23,108 bases of DNA from an uncultured Oscillibacter sp. (lineage in GTDB: Bacteria > Bacillota > Clostridia > Oscillospirales > Oscillospiraceae), in assembly GCA_900551885.1 (NCBI GenBank), contig URXS01000023.1, positions 1-23,108 of the forward strand, read 5' to 3'. The notes under the pieces were generated by a model. The model was not told the origin of the DNA. It worked only from the letters and a program-made list of their open reading frames with translations, and did no database searches. Positions 1-7,600 of this stretch are shown piece by piece. Each line of letters opens with the position of its first letter. Within the stretch, counting starts at the first letter, position 1. Made by a program: the position numbers and the translations under genes.

Positions 1-193
1 GACATCCTTTGCGGAGGCAAAGACCTCCATTGACCGCTGGATGGAATACTACAACCGCGACCGCTGCCAATGGGATCTGGCGAAGCGCTCACCAAATGAA
101 TACTACCGTTACATCACCACAGGTGAATACCCCGACGGCATGCTGCCGCCATGGGTCAAATGAATTTGTCCTTGACTTGGGGAGCACTTTACC
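1..193 (+). mobile_element. Right end of an IS3-family insertion sequence (partial)
   Basis: The window opens inside an IS3-type element: the last codons of its transposase end at 163 and about 30 bp of non-coding terminal sequence follow. The outer boundary is inferred, not seen. The disrupted TetR gene on the other strand stops resembling its family at roughly 190-200, so the element's terminal inverted repeat probably ends near 190. The left end lies outside the window, so the inverted repeats and target duplication cannot be compared. Confidence 0.55.
2..163 (+). CDS. IS3-family transposase OrfB, C-terminal fragment
   Basis: Reading from base 2 there are 53 codons followed by TGA at 161-163. 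The peptide contains WMEYYNRDRCQWDLAKRSP and then YYRYITTGEYP. This is the typical C-terminus of an IS3/IS150-group DDE transposase (rve domain), where the ...YN..R....L...P.EY pattern follows the catalytic glutamate. The catalytic residues themselves lie upstream of the window. The reading frame runs into a TetR-family gene on the opposite strand, whose C-terminus it replaces. Whether the complete element is active cannot be judged from this fragment. Confidence 0.8.
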   Translation, partial: TSFAEAKTSIDRWMEYYNRDRCQWDLAKRSPNEYYRYITTGEYPDGMLPPWVK

Positions 194-639
194 TTCATCC
201 CATTTCGCACCCAGTCCATCATAACGCCCACAAAGCCGTATTTATAGAAATTTGTGATGTACTCTTTGCTGGCCTGAGAAAGGCCATACTCCATGGACAG
301 TTCCTCCACCACATTGTAAAGCAGCCCATAAATCATGCGGAGCAGGTAGTTTTCAATATACTCCCGCTGCAGGGAATGGGTAACACCTTCTACAAACACC
401 CGGTTGTCCAAAGTGGCGCGGCATAAGGCAACAAATCCATCCTGCCAGGTCTGATAGGTTGTTTTGCCCTGGATGGCCTGCCCGCCCTCCTCAAGACAGA
501 TCCACTCAATGAGGTCATAGATGTCCTGAAAATGGTAGTAAAAGGTCATGCGGTTAATTCCGCAGTCCTCGGTGATATCGGCAATGGTGATCTTGGATAA
601 GGGCTTCTGCGCCATCAAACGCTTGAGAGACTGCGCCAA
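109..639 (-). CDS. TetR/AcrR-family regulator, 3' end replaced by the IS3 end and start codon apparently lost (probably a pseudogene)
   Basis: The open frame encodes a TetR N-terminal DNA-binding domain, with helix-turn-helix around residues 17-37 (ITIADITEDCGINRMTFYYHF), followed by a DhaS-like C-terminal domain ending in a GFVGVMMDWVRNGMK segment. Family members normally continue some 30 residues past that point. Here the frame runs into the IS3 terminus (HLTHGGSMPSG) and stops at 109. The 5' end also looks damaged. The usual opening YSQTTKKALAQSLK is readable upstream of the only usable start (TTG at 639), but the codon at the expected ATG position, 664-666, is AGG. It lies 3 bp past the GGGAGGTGG ribosome site at 670-678, and an in-frame TGA lies at 685-687. 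Translation from TTG at 639 would give a protein lacking the first helix residues. It is a paralogue of the intact TetR gene to its right. Family call is sure; loss of function is inferred. Confidence 0.75.
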   Translation of the reverse strand: MAQSLKRLMAQKPLSKITIADITEDCGINRMTFYYHFQDIYDLIEWICLEEGGQAIQGKTTYQTWQDGFVALCRATLDNRVFVEGVTHSLQREYIENYLLRMIYGLLYNVVEELSMEYGLSQASKEYITNFYKYGFVGVMMDWVRNGMKVKCSPSQGQIHLTHGGSMPSGYSPVVM

Positions 640-710
640 GGCCTTTTTCGTCGTTTGTGAATACCTGCTCCACCTCCCGTAGGGTCACATACTGGGCGAA
701 TGGTGAATGT

Positions 711-747
711 GAAAAATGGGCGCGGCTCCTCTTTCGGGAGCCGCGCC
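711..747 (-). terminator. Rho-independent terminator of the second TetR gene
   Basis: A perfect 11-bp stem, GGCGCGGCTCC (719-729) with GGAGCCGCGCC (737-747), encloses a 7-nt loop. On the minus strand it is followed by ATTTTTC (711-718 region). It lies about 100 bp after the stop of the TetR gene at 845 and before the start of the broken TetR gene, so it should insulate the two. Confidence 0.8.
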
Positions 748-844
748 GCTTCAACCGGCTGACCTGCAAGGCCTCCGATTCTATGAAAACCCGCTGCTGA
801 CCAGCCGACGCTTCCTGGGGCCGCCAGCCAACGTCAAGAGGGGC

Positions 845-1447
845 CTATTTACCTCCCGTTGGTGATGAAGCGGGACCGATCCACTCCGGATGGTGCTGTA
901 GCACCTGCATACCGTAGATGTGGCTCTGTAAAAAGCCATTGATCCTGCTGACCATTTTCTCCGGCGTATCAGGGAAAAGATCCAGCAGCCAGGCTTCCAT
1001 AATACCGCCCAGAGCGCTCACAAAAAGAGGAATGCCATCCGGGTCTAGGTGGAGATCCAGCCTCTCTGCTGTTTTTTTCAATTCCTTGCTGAAGATCCCC
1101 TCCAGGTCGGCCCCAAAAAAGCGTTTGAGCGCATCATGGCCTGAGGAGCGCAGTGCACAGAGGCACACTGCCTTGTTTTCCTCCAGATAGTGGAAGAGTT
1201 GCAACAGACCCTCCTGCCAGAGAAGTGCACCCTCCTGCTGCTGCAAAAGGGAGATTGCCTCCTGCTGGAACATCCATTTCACCAGAGCATAAATATCCTC
1301 AAAATGATAGTAAAAGGCCCGGCGCTGCATCCCACACGCCTCAGCGAGTTCCTGGATGGTGATCTGCTCCAGAGGCTTTTTCGCCATCTTCTCTTTGAGT
1401 GCGGTGGCCAGATTCCGTTTTGTGCGCTCCGAGGCACTGTTTGCCAT
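845..1447 (-). CDS. TetR/AcrR-family transcriptional regulator (intact), probable local regulator of the divergent MMPL operon
   Basis: This 200-residue protein has a TetR DNA-binding domain with helix-turn-helix near residues 29-49 (ITIQELAEACGMQRRAFYYHF) and a helical ligand/dimer domain. It is of the short DhaS-like type, not the classical TetR type. I chose ATG at 1447 over GTG at 1456 because the GAGGTGAGAACG ribosome site precedes the ATG at good spacing and would overlap the GTG. The gene is transcribed away from the three-gene MMPL operon; the intergenic space holds promoters for both directions and an interrupted GTGT/ACAC repeat. TetR proteins in this arrangement usually repress the divergent exporter operon and themselves, which is the inferred role. 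The ligand is unknown. The neighbouring broken paralogue suggests a past tandem duplication. Confidence 0.88.
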   Translation of the reverse strand: MANSASERTKRNLATALKEKMAKKPLEQITIQELAEACGMQRRAFYYHFEDIYALVKWMFQQEAISLLQQQEGALLWQEGLLQLFHYLEENKAVCLCALRSSGHDALKRFFGADLEGIFSKELKKTAERLDLHLDPDGIPLFVSALGGIMEAWLLDLFPDTPEKMVSRINGFLQSHIYGMQVLQHHPEWIGPASSPTGGK

Positions 1448-1482
1448 CGTTCTCACCTCAGACAGAACAGAGATTTGTGGCT

Positions 1483-1511
1483 AGTATAACAATTTTTCAA
1501 AAAAAGCGCAA
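1483..1511 (-). promoter_or_regulatory. Promoter of the intact TetR gene
   Basis: On the minus strand, TTGCGC (1506-1511) and TATACT (1483-1488) are separated by exactly 17 bp, a good sigma-70/sigma-A type promoter. Transcription would start near 1475, giving a leader of about 28 nt before the ATG at 1447. Confidence 0.7.
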
Positions 1512-1563
1512 GCCTCCAGATATTCCTGCTTTACGCTGTTTTTTCTGCGGCAGATATGCTGAA

Positions 1564-1597
1564 GTGTGCAAAATGACACAGTTTTCCGACTTTGTGT
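1564..1597. promoter_or_regulatory. Candidate TetR operator (interrupted GTGT/ACACA/TGTGT repeat)
   Basis: GTGT-N8-ACAC (1564-1579) is followed by TGTGT at 1593-1597, which pairs with ACACA at 1576-1580. The array of inverted half-sites ends just upstream of the likely -35 of the plus-strand operon, a sensible place for a repressor of the TetR family. Assignment to the neighbouring TetR is inference. Confidence 0.35.
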
Positions 1598-1598
1598 A

Positions 1599-1627
1599 TT
1601 GAGGATTTCTGCCGCCTTCACTATCTT
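1599..1627 (+). promoter_or_regulatory. Candidate promoter of the MMPL operon
   Basis: TTGAGG (1599-1604) and TATCTT (1622-1627) are separated by 17 bp and lie about 100 bp upstream of the first gene of the operon. Each hexamer differs from consensus at two positions or so, consistent with a regulated promoter. Confidence 0.45.
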
Positions 1628-1726
1628 TTTTGGTGTGCCTGTAAGATCCGGCGGGAGATGTGTGAGATGCGCATAAAAATCAAGTCTGTGCCATAGCATG
1701 CGTACACATTAGCGGAGGTGAGCGTG

Positions 1727-2080
1727 ATGTTCAGGAAATACCGTGTGGTCCTGCACAGCCAGATGGGCCCCAAGAATGGGACGATGACGCTGAATGAAGA
1801 GCATGGGATTGTGACGGGAACGCTCTATCTCCTCTCTCACGAACTTCCCGTCAGCGGCAGCCGCGCACCAGATGGGCGGCTGCATCTGATTCATCAGGTC
1901 GTGACGGCCGTGAGTACCTATCCTTGTCGATCTGTTTTGGAGGATACAGAAGGAACTCTGTCGGGGGAACTCCAGATGGATCCATCACAGGCCCCATGGA
2001 GCGGCGGCAGACCGCAGCCAGAAGTCATCATGACCTGGAGCGGAGAGCAATTTGAAGAAACGGAGGCGGAGAGCCATTGA
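1727..2080 (+). CDS. Small beta-rich hypothetical protein, first gene of the MMPL operon
   Basis: The start is ATG 1727, six bases after a perfect GGAGGTG at 1714-1720; in-frame GTG codons at 1718 and 1724 overlap or crowd that site. The 117-residue product has no signal peptide and no membrane segment. It alternates short predicted strands with turns (VVLHSQMGPKNGTMTLNEEH, then GIVTGTLYLL, LPVSGSRAPDGRLHLIH, TLSGELQM, VIMTWSGEQF). That pattern suggests a small antiparallel beta barrel or sandwich, possibly calycin-like. I do not recognise a named family. Its TGA (2078-2080) overlaps the TTG start of the MMPL gene, so the two are translationally coupled. A cytosolic partner or sensor for the MMPL protein is a reasonable inference, not shown by the sequence. 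Confidence 0.75.
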   Translation: MFRKYRVVLHSQMGPKNGTMTLNEEHGIVTGTLYLLSHELPVSGSRAPDGRLHLIHQVVTAVSTYPCRSVLEDTEGTLSGELQMDPSQAPWSGGRPQPEVIMTWSGEQFEETEAESH

Positions 2081-4605
2081 ACCCGGAAAAGGAACATAAA
2101 TCGCCCATCGAAATGCTGGCAGCATTTATCGTTGATAAGCGAAACCTGATTTTTTTCTTTTACATCGCTGCCATGATCTTTTCTGTGTTTTCCCAGGGGT
2201 GGGTCAACGTGGAAAACGACATTACCGCCTATTTGCCGGATGATACCGAGACTCGGCAGGGGCTCACCATCATGGACCAGGAAATGACCACCTATGGTAC
2301 CGCCCGTATTGTGGCCTCCCACGCATCCAAAGACCTTGCCGAAGGTTTGGCAGATAAGATGGAGGAGATCGAGGGCGTCACTACCGCCACCGTAGGCTCT
2401 GCCACCACCGGCACTGAAGACGATGAGAAAGAAGATATCTCCGAATACATCCGGGGCTCCGATGTACTCATCAACGTTACTTTTGACGGTGAGGCGGAGG
2501 ACCAGATCAGTCTGGATGCCATGGACCAGATCAAGACTCTGCTGGAGCCCTACGACGCCTACATCAGCAGCGAGGTAGGAAATGACGCCGCTGGGAACTT
2601 GGCCTCGGAGATGCAGGTGATTTTGGTCATCGCATTCACTATCATTGTGCTGGTGCTGCTCTTTACCTCCCGGTCCTACGCCGAGATCCCGGTGTTGATG
2701 ATCACCTTCGGTTCGGCCGCCCTGCTGAACATGGGCACCAATTTTATCTTCGGCACCATCTCCTTTGTCTCAAACTCGGTGACAGTGGTGCTGCAATTGG
2801 CCTTGGCCATCGACTACGCCATTATCCTGCTCCACCGCTTCACCGAGGAGCGCGATCGCTTGGGAGACGACCGGACTGCCTGCATCGCCGCCCTGTCCTA
2901 CTCCATCCCCGCCATCTCATCCAGTTCCCTCACCACCATCTCCGGCCTTGCCGCGATGATGTTCATGCAGTTCAGACTGGGCTTTGACATGGGCCTGGTG
3001 CTCATCAAAGCCATCTGCTTCAGCATGCTCTCCGTCTTTACCCTGATGCCGGGGCTGCTGATGCTCTTTTCCAACGCTATCCGAAAGACGAAGCACCGCA
3101 GCTTTGTTCCCCACATTGACAAGTGGGGCAAGCTGGTGGTGAAGCTGCGCTTCATCGGGGTGCCGGTCTTTTGTCTGCTGTTGGTAGCAGGCTGCTTGCT
3201 ATCTCAGGGATGCCCCTATGTCTACGGCTACTCGAAACTGGTCACCACTAAGCAGAATGAGAATCAGATCGCCGAACGGCGGGTCAATGAGACCTTCGGC
3301 ACCCAGAATATCATGGCCCTGCTGGTGCCAAAGGGGGACTATGCCAGTGAAAAAGCCCTGCTGCACCGGTTGGAGCAGTATGATGAGGTGGACTACGCCA
3401 TGGGCCTGTCCAACATCGAGGCCCTGGACGGCTACACCCTTACTGACAAGCTTACCCCCCGACAGTTTGCCGAGATGACCGACATGGATTATGAGCTTGT
3501 CGAGCTCCTCTACACTGCCTACGCCGCCAAGGACGACGAACTGGGCAAGGCGGTCAGCGGGGTGGACACCTACGCGGTTCCGCTGATGGATATGTTTTTC
3601 TTCCTCTACGACCAAGTGAACGAGGGCTTTGTCACCCTGGACGAGGAGACCGAGGCCGATATCAACGATCTCCATGATGCGCTTACCGACGCCCAGGCCC
3701 AGATGCTGGGCGACAACCACACCCGCATGATTTTGAATCTGAACCTGCCTGAGGAGGGTGAGGAGACCTTTGACTTCCTTCAGACCATTCACCGGGAGGC
3801 AGAGCGGTACTACCCAGCCGATCAGGTCTATCTGGTAGGAGATTCCACCAGCGACTACGACCTCTCCACCTCCTTCCAGCGCGACAATATCCTTATCAGC
3901 GTGCTGTCGGTGGTGTTCGTCATTCTGGTGCTGCTGTTCACCTTCCAGTCGGTTGGCCTGCCTATCCTTCTGATCTGCGTCATCCAAGGCAGTATCTGGA
4001 TCAATTTCTCCTTCCCCACTGTCTTCGACCAGCCCATCTTTTTCATGGGCTACCTGGTGGTCACGTCCATTCAGATGGGCGCCAACATCGATTACGCTAT
4101 CGTGATCTCCTCCCGATACAGTGAGATGAAGGAGGTCATGCCGCCCAAGGAGGCCATCATCAAGGCCTTGGACCTGGCTTTCCCCACGGTGTTGACCTCC
4201 GGTACCATCCTGACTGTGGCGGCCTACCTTATCGGCAAGTTGTCCTCCGAGCCCGCTATCGTGGGCATCGGGGAGAACCTGAGCCGTGGAACGCTGATTT
4301 CCATCATTCTGGTCATGTTCATTCTGCCCCAGATCCTGTTGCTGGGTGATTTGATCATAGAAAAGACCCGGTTCAACATCAAGGTCCCGGAGGTGACACG
4401 GACGGTCACCGGCACGGTCTATGTGAATGGCCGTATCCGGGGCCGGGTCAACGGCATTGTGGACGCCACCGTCCACGGCATTATCCGCGGCGACGTGTCC
4501 GCGGTGCTGGACACGGGGAATATCAGCTTGGACCCGGAGAGCAACCGGCTGCCGGCCAGTACAGAAGAAGCAAACAAGGAGGAGGGCGAACATGAACAAG
4601 AATAA
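2077..4605 (+). CDS. MMPL/RND-superfamily membrane transporter with a bactofilin-like C-terminal repeat tail
   Basis: The 842-residue protein has the duplicated RND layout. TM1 lies near residues 24-43, followed by a first extracytoplasmic domain (~45-180) and TM2-6 (~180-335). TM7 (~355-375) is followed by a second extracytoplasmic domain (~380-600) and TM8-12 (~605-760). Each half carries the MmpL-type acidic membrane motif: LALAIDYAIILLHRF (D246) and GANIDYAIVISSRY (D672), the presumed proton-relay residues. MMPL/YdfJ proteins use the proton gradient to move lipids, polymers or toxins across the membrane. The start is TTG at 2077, overlapping the upstream stop, with GGAGGCGGAG just before it. 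The tail after TM12 (771-815) is unusual: a run of TGTVYVNGRIRGRVNGIVDA-like turns resembling a bactofilin beta-helix. An acidic end follows. The gene overlaps the next one by 14 bp. The family call is secure; the substrate is unknown. Confidence 0.9.
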   Translation: MNPEKEHKSPIEMLAAFIVDKRNLIFFFYIAAMIFSVFSQGWVNVENDITAYLPDDTETRQGLTIMDQEMTTYGTARIVASHASKDLAEGLADKMEEIEGVTTATVGSATTGTEDDEKEDISEYIRGSDVLINVTFDGEAEDQISLDAMDQIKTLLEPYDAYISSEVGNDAAGNLASEMQVILVIAFTIIVLVLLFTSRSYAEIPVLMITFGSAALLNMGTNFIFGTISFVSNSVTVVLQLALAIDYAIILLHRFTEERDRLGDDRTACIAALSYSIPAISSSSLTTISGLAAMMFMQFRLGFDMGLVLIKAICFSMLSVFTLMPGLLMLFSNAIRKTKHRSFVPHIDKWGKLVVKLRFIGVPVFCLLLVAGCLLSQGCPYVYGYSKLVTTKQNENQIAERRVNETFGTQNIMALLVPKGDYASEKALLHRLEQYDEVDYAMGLSNIEALDGYTLTDKLTPRQFAEMTDMDYELVELLYTAYAAKDDELGKAVSGVDTYAVPLMDMFFFLYDQVNEGFVTLDEETEADINDLHDALTDAQAQMLGDNHTRMILNLNLPEEGEETFDFLQTIHREAERYYPADQVYLVGDSTSDYDLSTSFQRDNILISVLSVVFVILVLLFTFQSVGLPILLICVIQGSIWINFSFPTVFDQPIFFMGYLVVTSIQMGANIDYAIVISSRYSEMKEVMPPKEAIIKALDLAFPTVLTSGTILTVAAYLIGKLSSEPAIVGIGENLSRGTLISIILVMFILPQILLLGDLIIEKTRFNIKVPEVTRTVTGTVYVNGRIRGRVNGIVDATVHGIIRGDVSAVLDTGNISLDPESNRLPASTEEANKEEGEHEQE

Positions 4606-7600
4606 GCAGCGTGTGATCGCTTTCCTGTTGGCATGGATCCTCATGGGCACGCTGATTGTTCCCGTGCTGGCTGTGGAGAGCAGTGAGGTACATATCCAGA
4701 CCGCTCAGGATCTGGCAACATTCTCTCGGAACTGTTCCGTGGATGGCTGGTCCGTGGGAAAGACGGTTTACCTGGACAAAGATATCGATTTGAGCGGAAT
4801 GGATTTTCAGCCTATCCCTATTTTTGGCGGCACCTTTTATGGCCAAGGGCATACCATCTCCGGCTTTTTCCTCACAGGAAGTGGCGATGACCGGGGCTTC
4901 TTCCGGTATGTCCAGGCCGGCGCGACAATCCAGAACCTGACTGTGAAGGGTTCCATCACTCCCAGTGACCGGAAGGATGTCATCGGCGGACTGGTGGGCG
5001 TCAACAGCGGCAAGCTCATCAACTGCGCGTTTTACGGCGATGTAAAGGCTGGAACCAATGTGGGCGGACTGGTGGGGTACAATAAGCCCACCGGACAGAT
5101 AATCAACTGCACCTATTCCGGCACGCTTCTGGGCGAGCACTATGTGGGTGGCATCGTGGGGCAGAATGAGGGCAGCGTGATCCGCTGCCGAAATGACGGT
5201 GACGTCAACATCACCGAAGTCAAGACAACGGTAGCCATCCATGAGGTGAACCTCACCACCATCCGTTCCACCGAAAGCGTCCCTGCCTGCACGGACATCG
5301 GCGGCATTGCCGGAGCCTCCTCCGGTATCCTCCAGAGCTGCACCAACAACGGCGATGTTGGGTACGAACATGTGGGGTACAATGTGGGCGGCATCACCGG
5401 ACGGCAGTCTGGCTGGCTGGACAGCTGTGCCAACAACGGCGTTGTCCGGGGCCGGAAGGACGTGGGCGGTATCTGTGGTCAGATGGAGCCCCGCCTGACC
5501 CTGCTCTTCGACTCCAATAGCCTGGATGACCTCTGGGATGAGCTGGACACCCTTCAGGCCCTCATGGATCAGGCAATCTCCGATGCAGAAGGAATGTCTG
5601 ACTCCATTTCCCAGCGGATGACAGGCCTGACCCAAAGCACGGACGCGGTGAAGGACGCGGCTTCTGATCTCTCCAACGCTATGACGGACTGGGCCGACGG
5701 GAATATCGAGACCATCAACGATGTGTCCGCCCGGATCTCCTGGACCATGGACCGGCTGGAGCCCATCACGGATGCGGTGGACGCCGCTCTGGACCGGCTC
5801 CAGGACGCCACTGATCTGGCGGGGGACGCCCTGGACGAGTTCGATCAGATGGGAGGACTGTCCGAGGACGCTCTGGAGAATGTGCGTCTGGCATTGGATC
5901 AGGTAAAACACACGGCCCAGATCTGCTCTGACGCCTTGGACGAGATTCGAAACGCCCTGGAGGGGCTGGGAGACTCTCTGGGCAGCAGTGAGGCCATGAG
6001 CGACGCCATAGACGGTGTAAAGGTGGCTCTGGACGATCTGATGAACGCCTTTGGCCTTTTTCCCGATGCCTTTCATGATCTGATGGTAGCCTTGGGAGAT
6101 CTCTACGCTCAAGGTGGAGAAGATGCCAATGACAACCGAACGCCTCCCGGGCAGAGCGGAGATGTCTCCGACCAGAGCAAAGCAGACCTGGATGAGGGGG
6201 CTGCCGTCCCGAATATTGAACTTCCGGACAGCGACATTAATATACCGACCTGGAACGAAGGCGATGTGGACTGGGGGGTGGTACTGGATGCCCTGGGAGA
6301 GATGCGCGATGCCGCAGGGCAAGTAGTGAGAGCCCTTGGGGGATTGAAACAGGCCCTAGATGGCGTTGGGAATGTGGCGGAAGACCATCTCCAGGAGACG
6401 TTGGATGAGATCGCAACCGCAGCAAAGAATTTGTGCGCCGGATTTGCCGGCATGGATCAGGCCGGCGGATATATCCGGGACGCTCTGAGTCACCTGGAGG
6501 ACGCCGCCCCCCACGGGGAGATTGCCTCTGCACTGCTCCAAAAAGCGGCCGAAACCTTGGGAGACGCCTGCGGTCAGCTTCGTCAAGCCGGGGATACATT
6601 CAGCAATGTCATGTCCGAACTGGCGGATAAACCGGAGATCTCCTTCAACCCCATCGGAGATGCCGTTGATGAAAAGGGGAACCTCCTGGACGATGCCATG
6701 AGTGGACTCAGCGGTGCTATGGAAGAGTTAAATGCGACCATGTCCTCTTCCTCTGATATTCTTCTATCGGATCTGCGGGCCATCAACGCCCAGTTTGGGC
6801 GGGTCATCGACGTCCTCCGCAGACACAGCGACAGCTCGGAAGAAGAGGAGGATGAGGAGGATGAGGAGCTTCTAGAGGATGTGTCAGACCAGGCCACCGA
6901 GACCGACGAGGACGCCGGACGTATTACCAACGCGGAAAATTCCGGCGCAGTGGAAGGCGACGTGAATGTGGCGGGCATCGTGGGGTCTATGGCCATCGAG
7001 TACGACTATGACCCTGAGGACGATCTGACCACCTCCGGAGACCGGTCACTGAACTTCCGCTATCAAGCTGCCGCGCTTACCGAGGCCTGCGTAAACAGCG
7101 GTGACGTCACCGGCAAGAAGGACTACGTGGGCGGCATCGTAGGCCGCATGGACCTGGGAACGGTGTCTCAGTGCGAGAGCTATGCCTCCGTGGAAAGTAC
7201 CGGCGGCGACTATGTGGGCGGCATCGCGGGAGCGGCCTGGTCTACCATTCGGAACTGTTGGGCCCGCTGTGCATTGAGTGGAAATGACTACATCGGCGGC
7301 GTGGCCGGTCTGGGCAAGACCGTGACCGATTGCCGTTCCCTGGTGGAGATCGATGAGGGCTCCGCTTATCTGGGCACCGTGCTGGGTAGTATGGAGGAGG
7401 GCGGAGAAGTATCCGAAAATTTCTTTACCCATGATACCTTAAACGGTATCAACGGGATTAGCTACCTGGGGCAGGCGGAGCCTGTGGACTTTGAGACGCT
7501 TTCCCAAAATGCACCGTACTCCTTCACCCGCTTCCGCCTGGTTTTCACAGCGGACGATCAGGTGGTGGATACCTTTGATTTCTCCTATGGCGACGCTCTG

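Noticed and set aside
748..844. Plus-strand peptide RFYENPLLTSRRF between the terminator and the TetR stop
   Set aside because: It looks protein-like but is under 40 codons, has no start and I could not match it to a family.
4427..4591. N-terminal extension of the GLUG-repeat protein from an upstream ATG
   Set aside because: It overlaps the MMPL gene by 180 bp, is rich in Arg/Ala/Thr and would bury the signal peptide; ATG 4592 has a good GGAGGG site.
3199..4650. Long open frame on the minus strand (about 480 codons)
   Set aside because: It lies wholly antisense to the MMPL gene and has low-complexity, His/Asp/Gln-rich translation with no domain and no ribosome site; it is a by-product of GC-rich codon use.
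4900..5480. Repeated DNA words in the GLUG region considered as a CRISPR or satellite array
   Set aside because: The similarity is at protein level (VGGIVG-type repeats) with variable spacing and drifted codons, so it is coding repeats.
4523..6322. Long open frame on the minus strand (about 600 codons)
   Set aside because: Antisense to the GLUG-repeat protein, no recognisable motif and no ribosome site; the sense strand gives a clear signal peptide and repeats.
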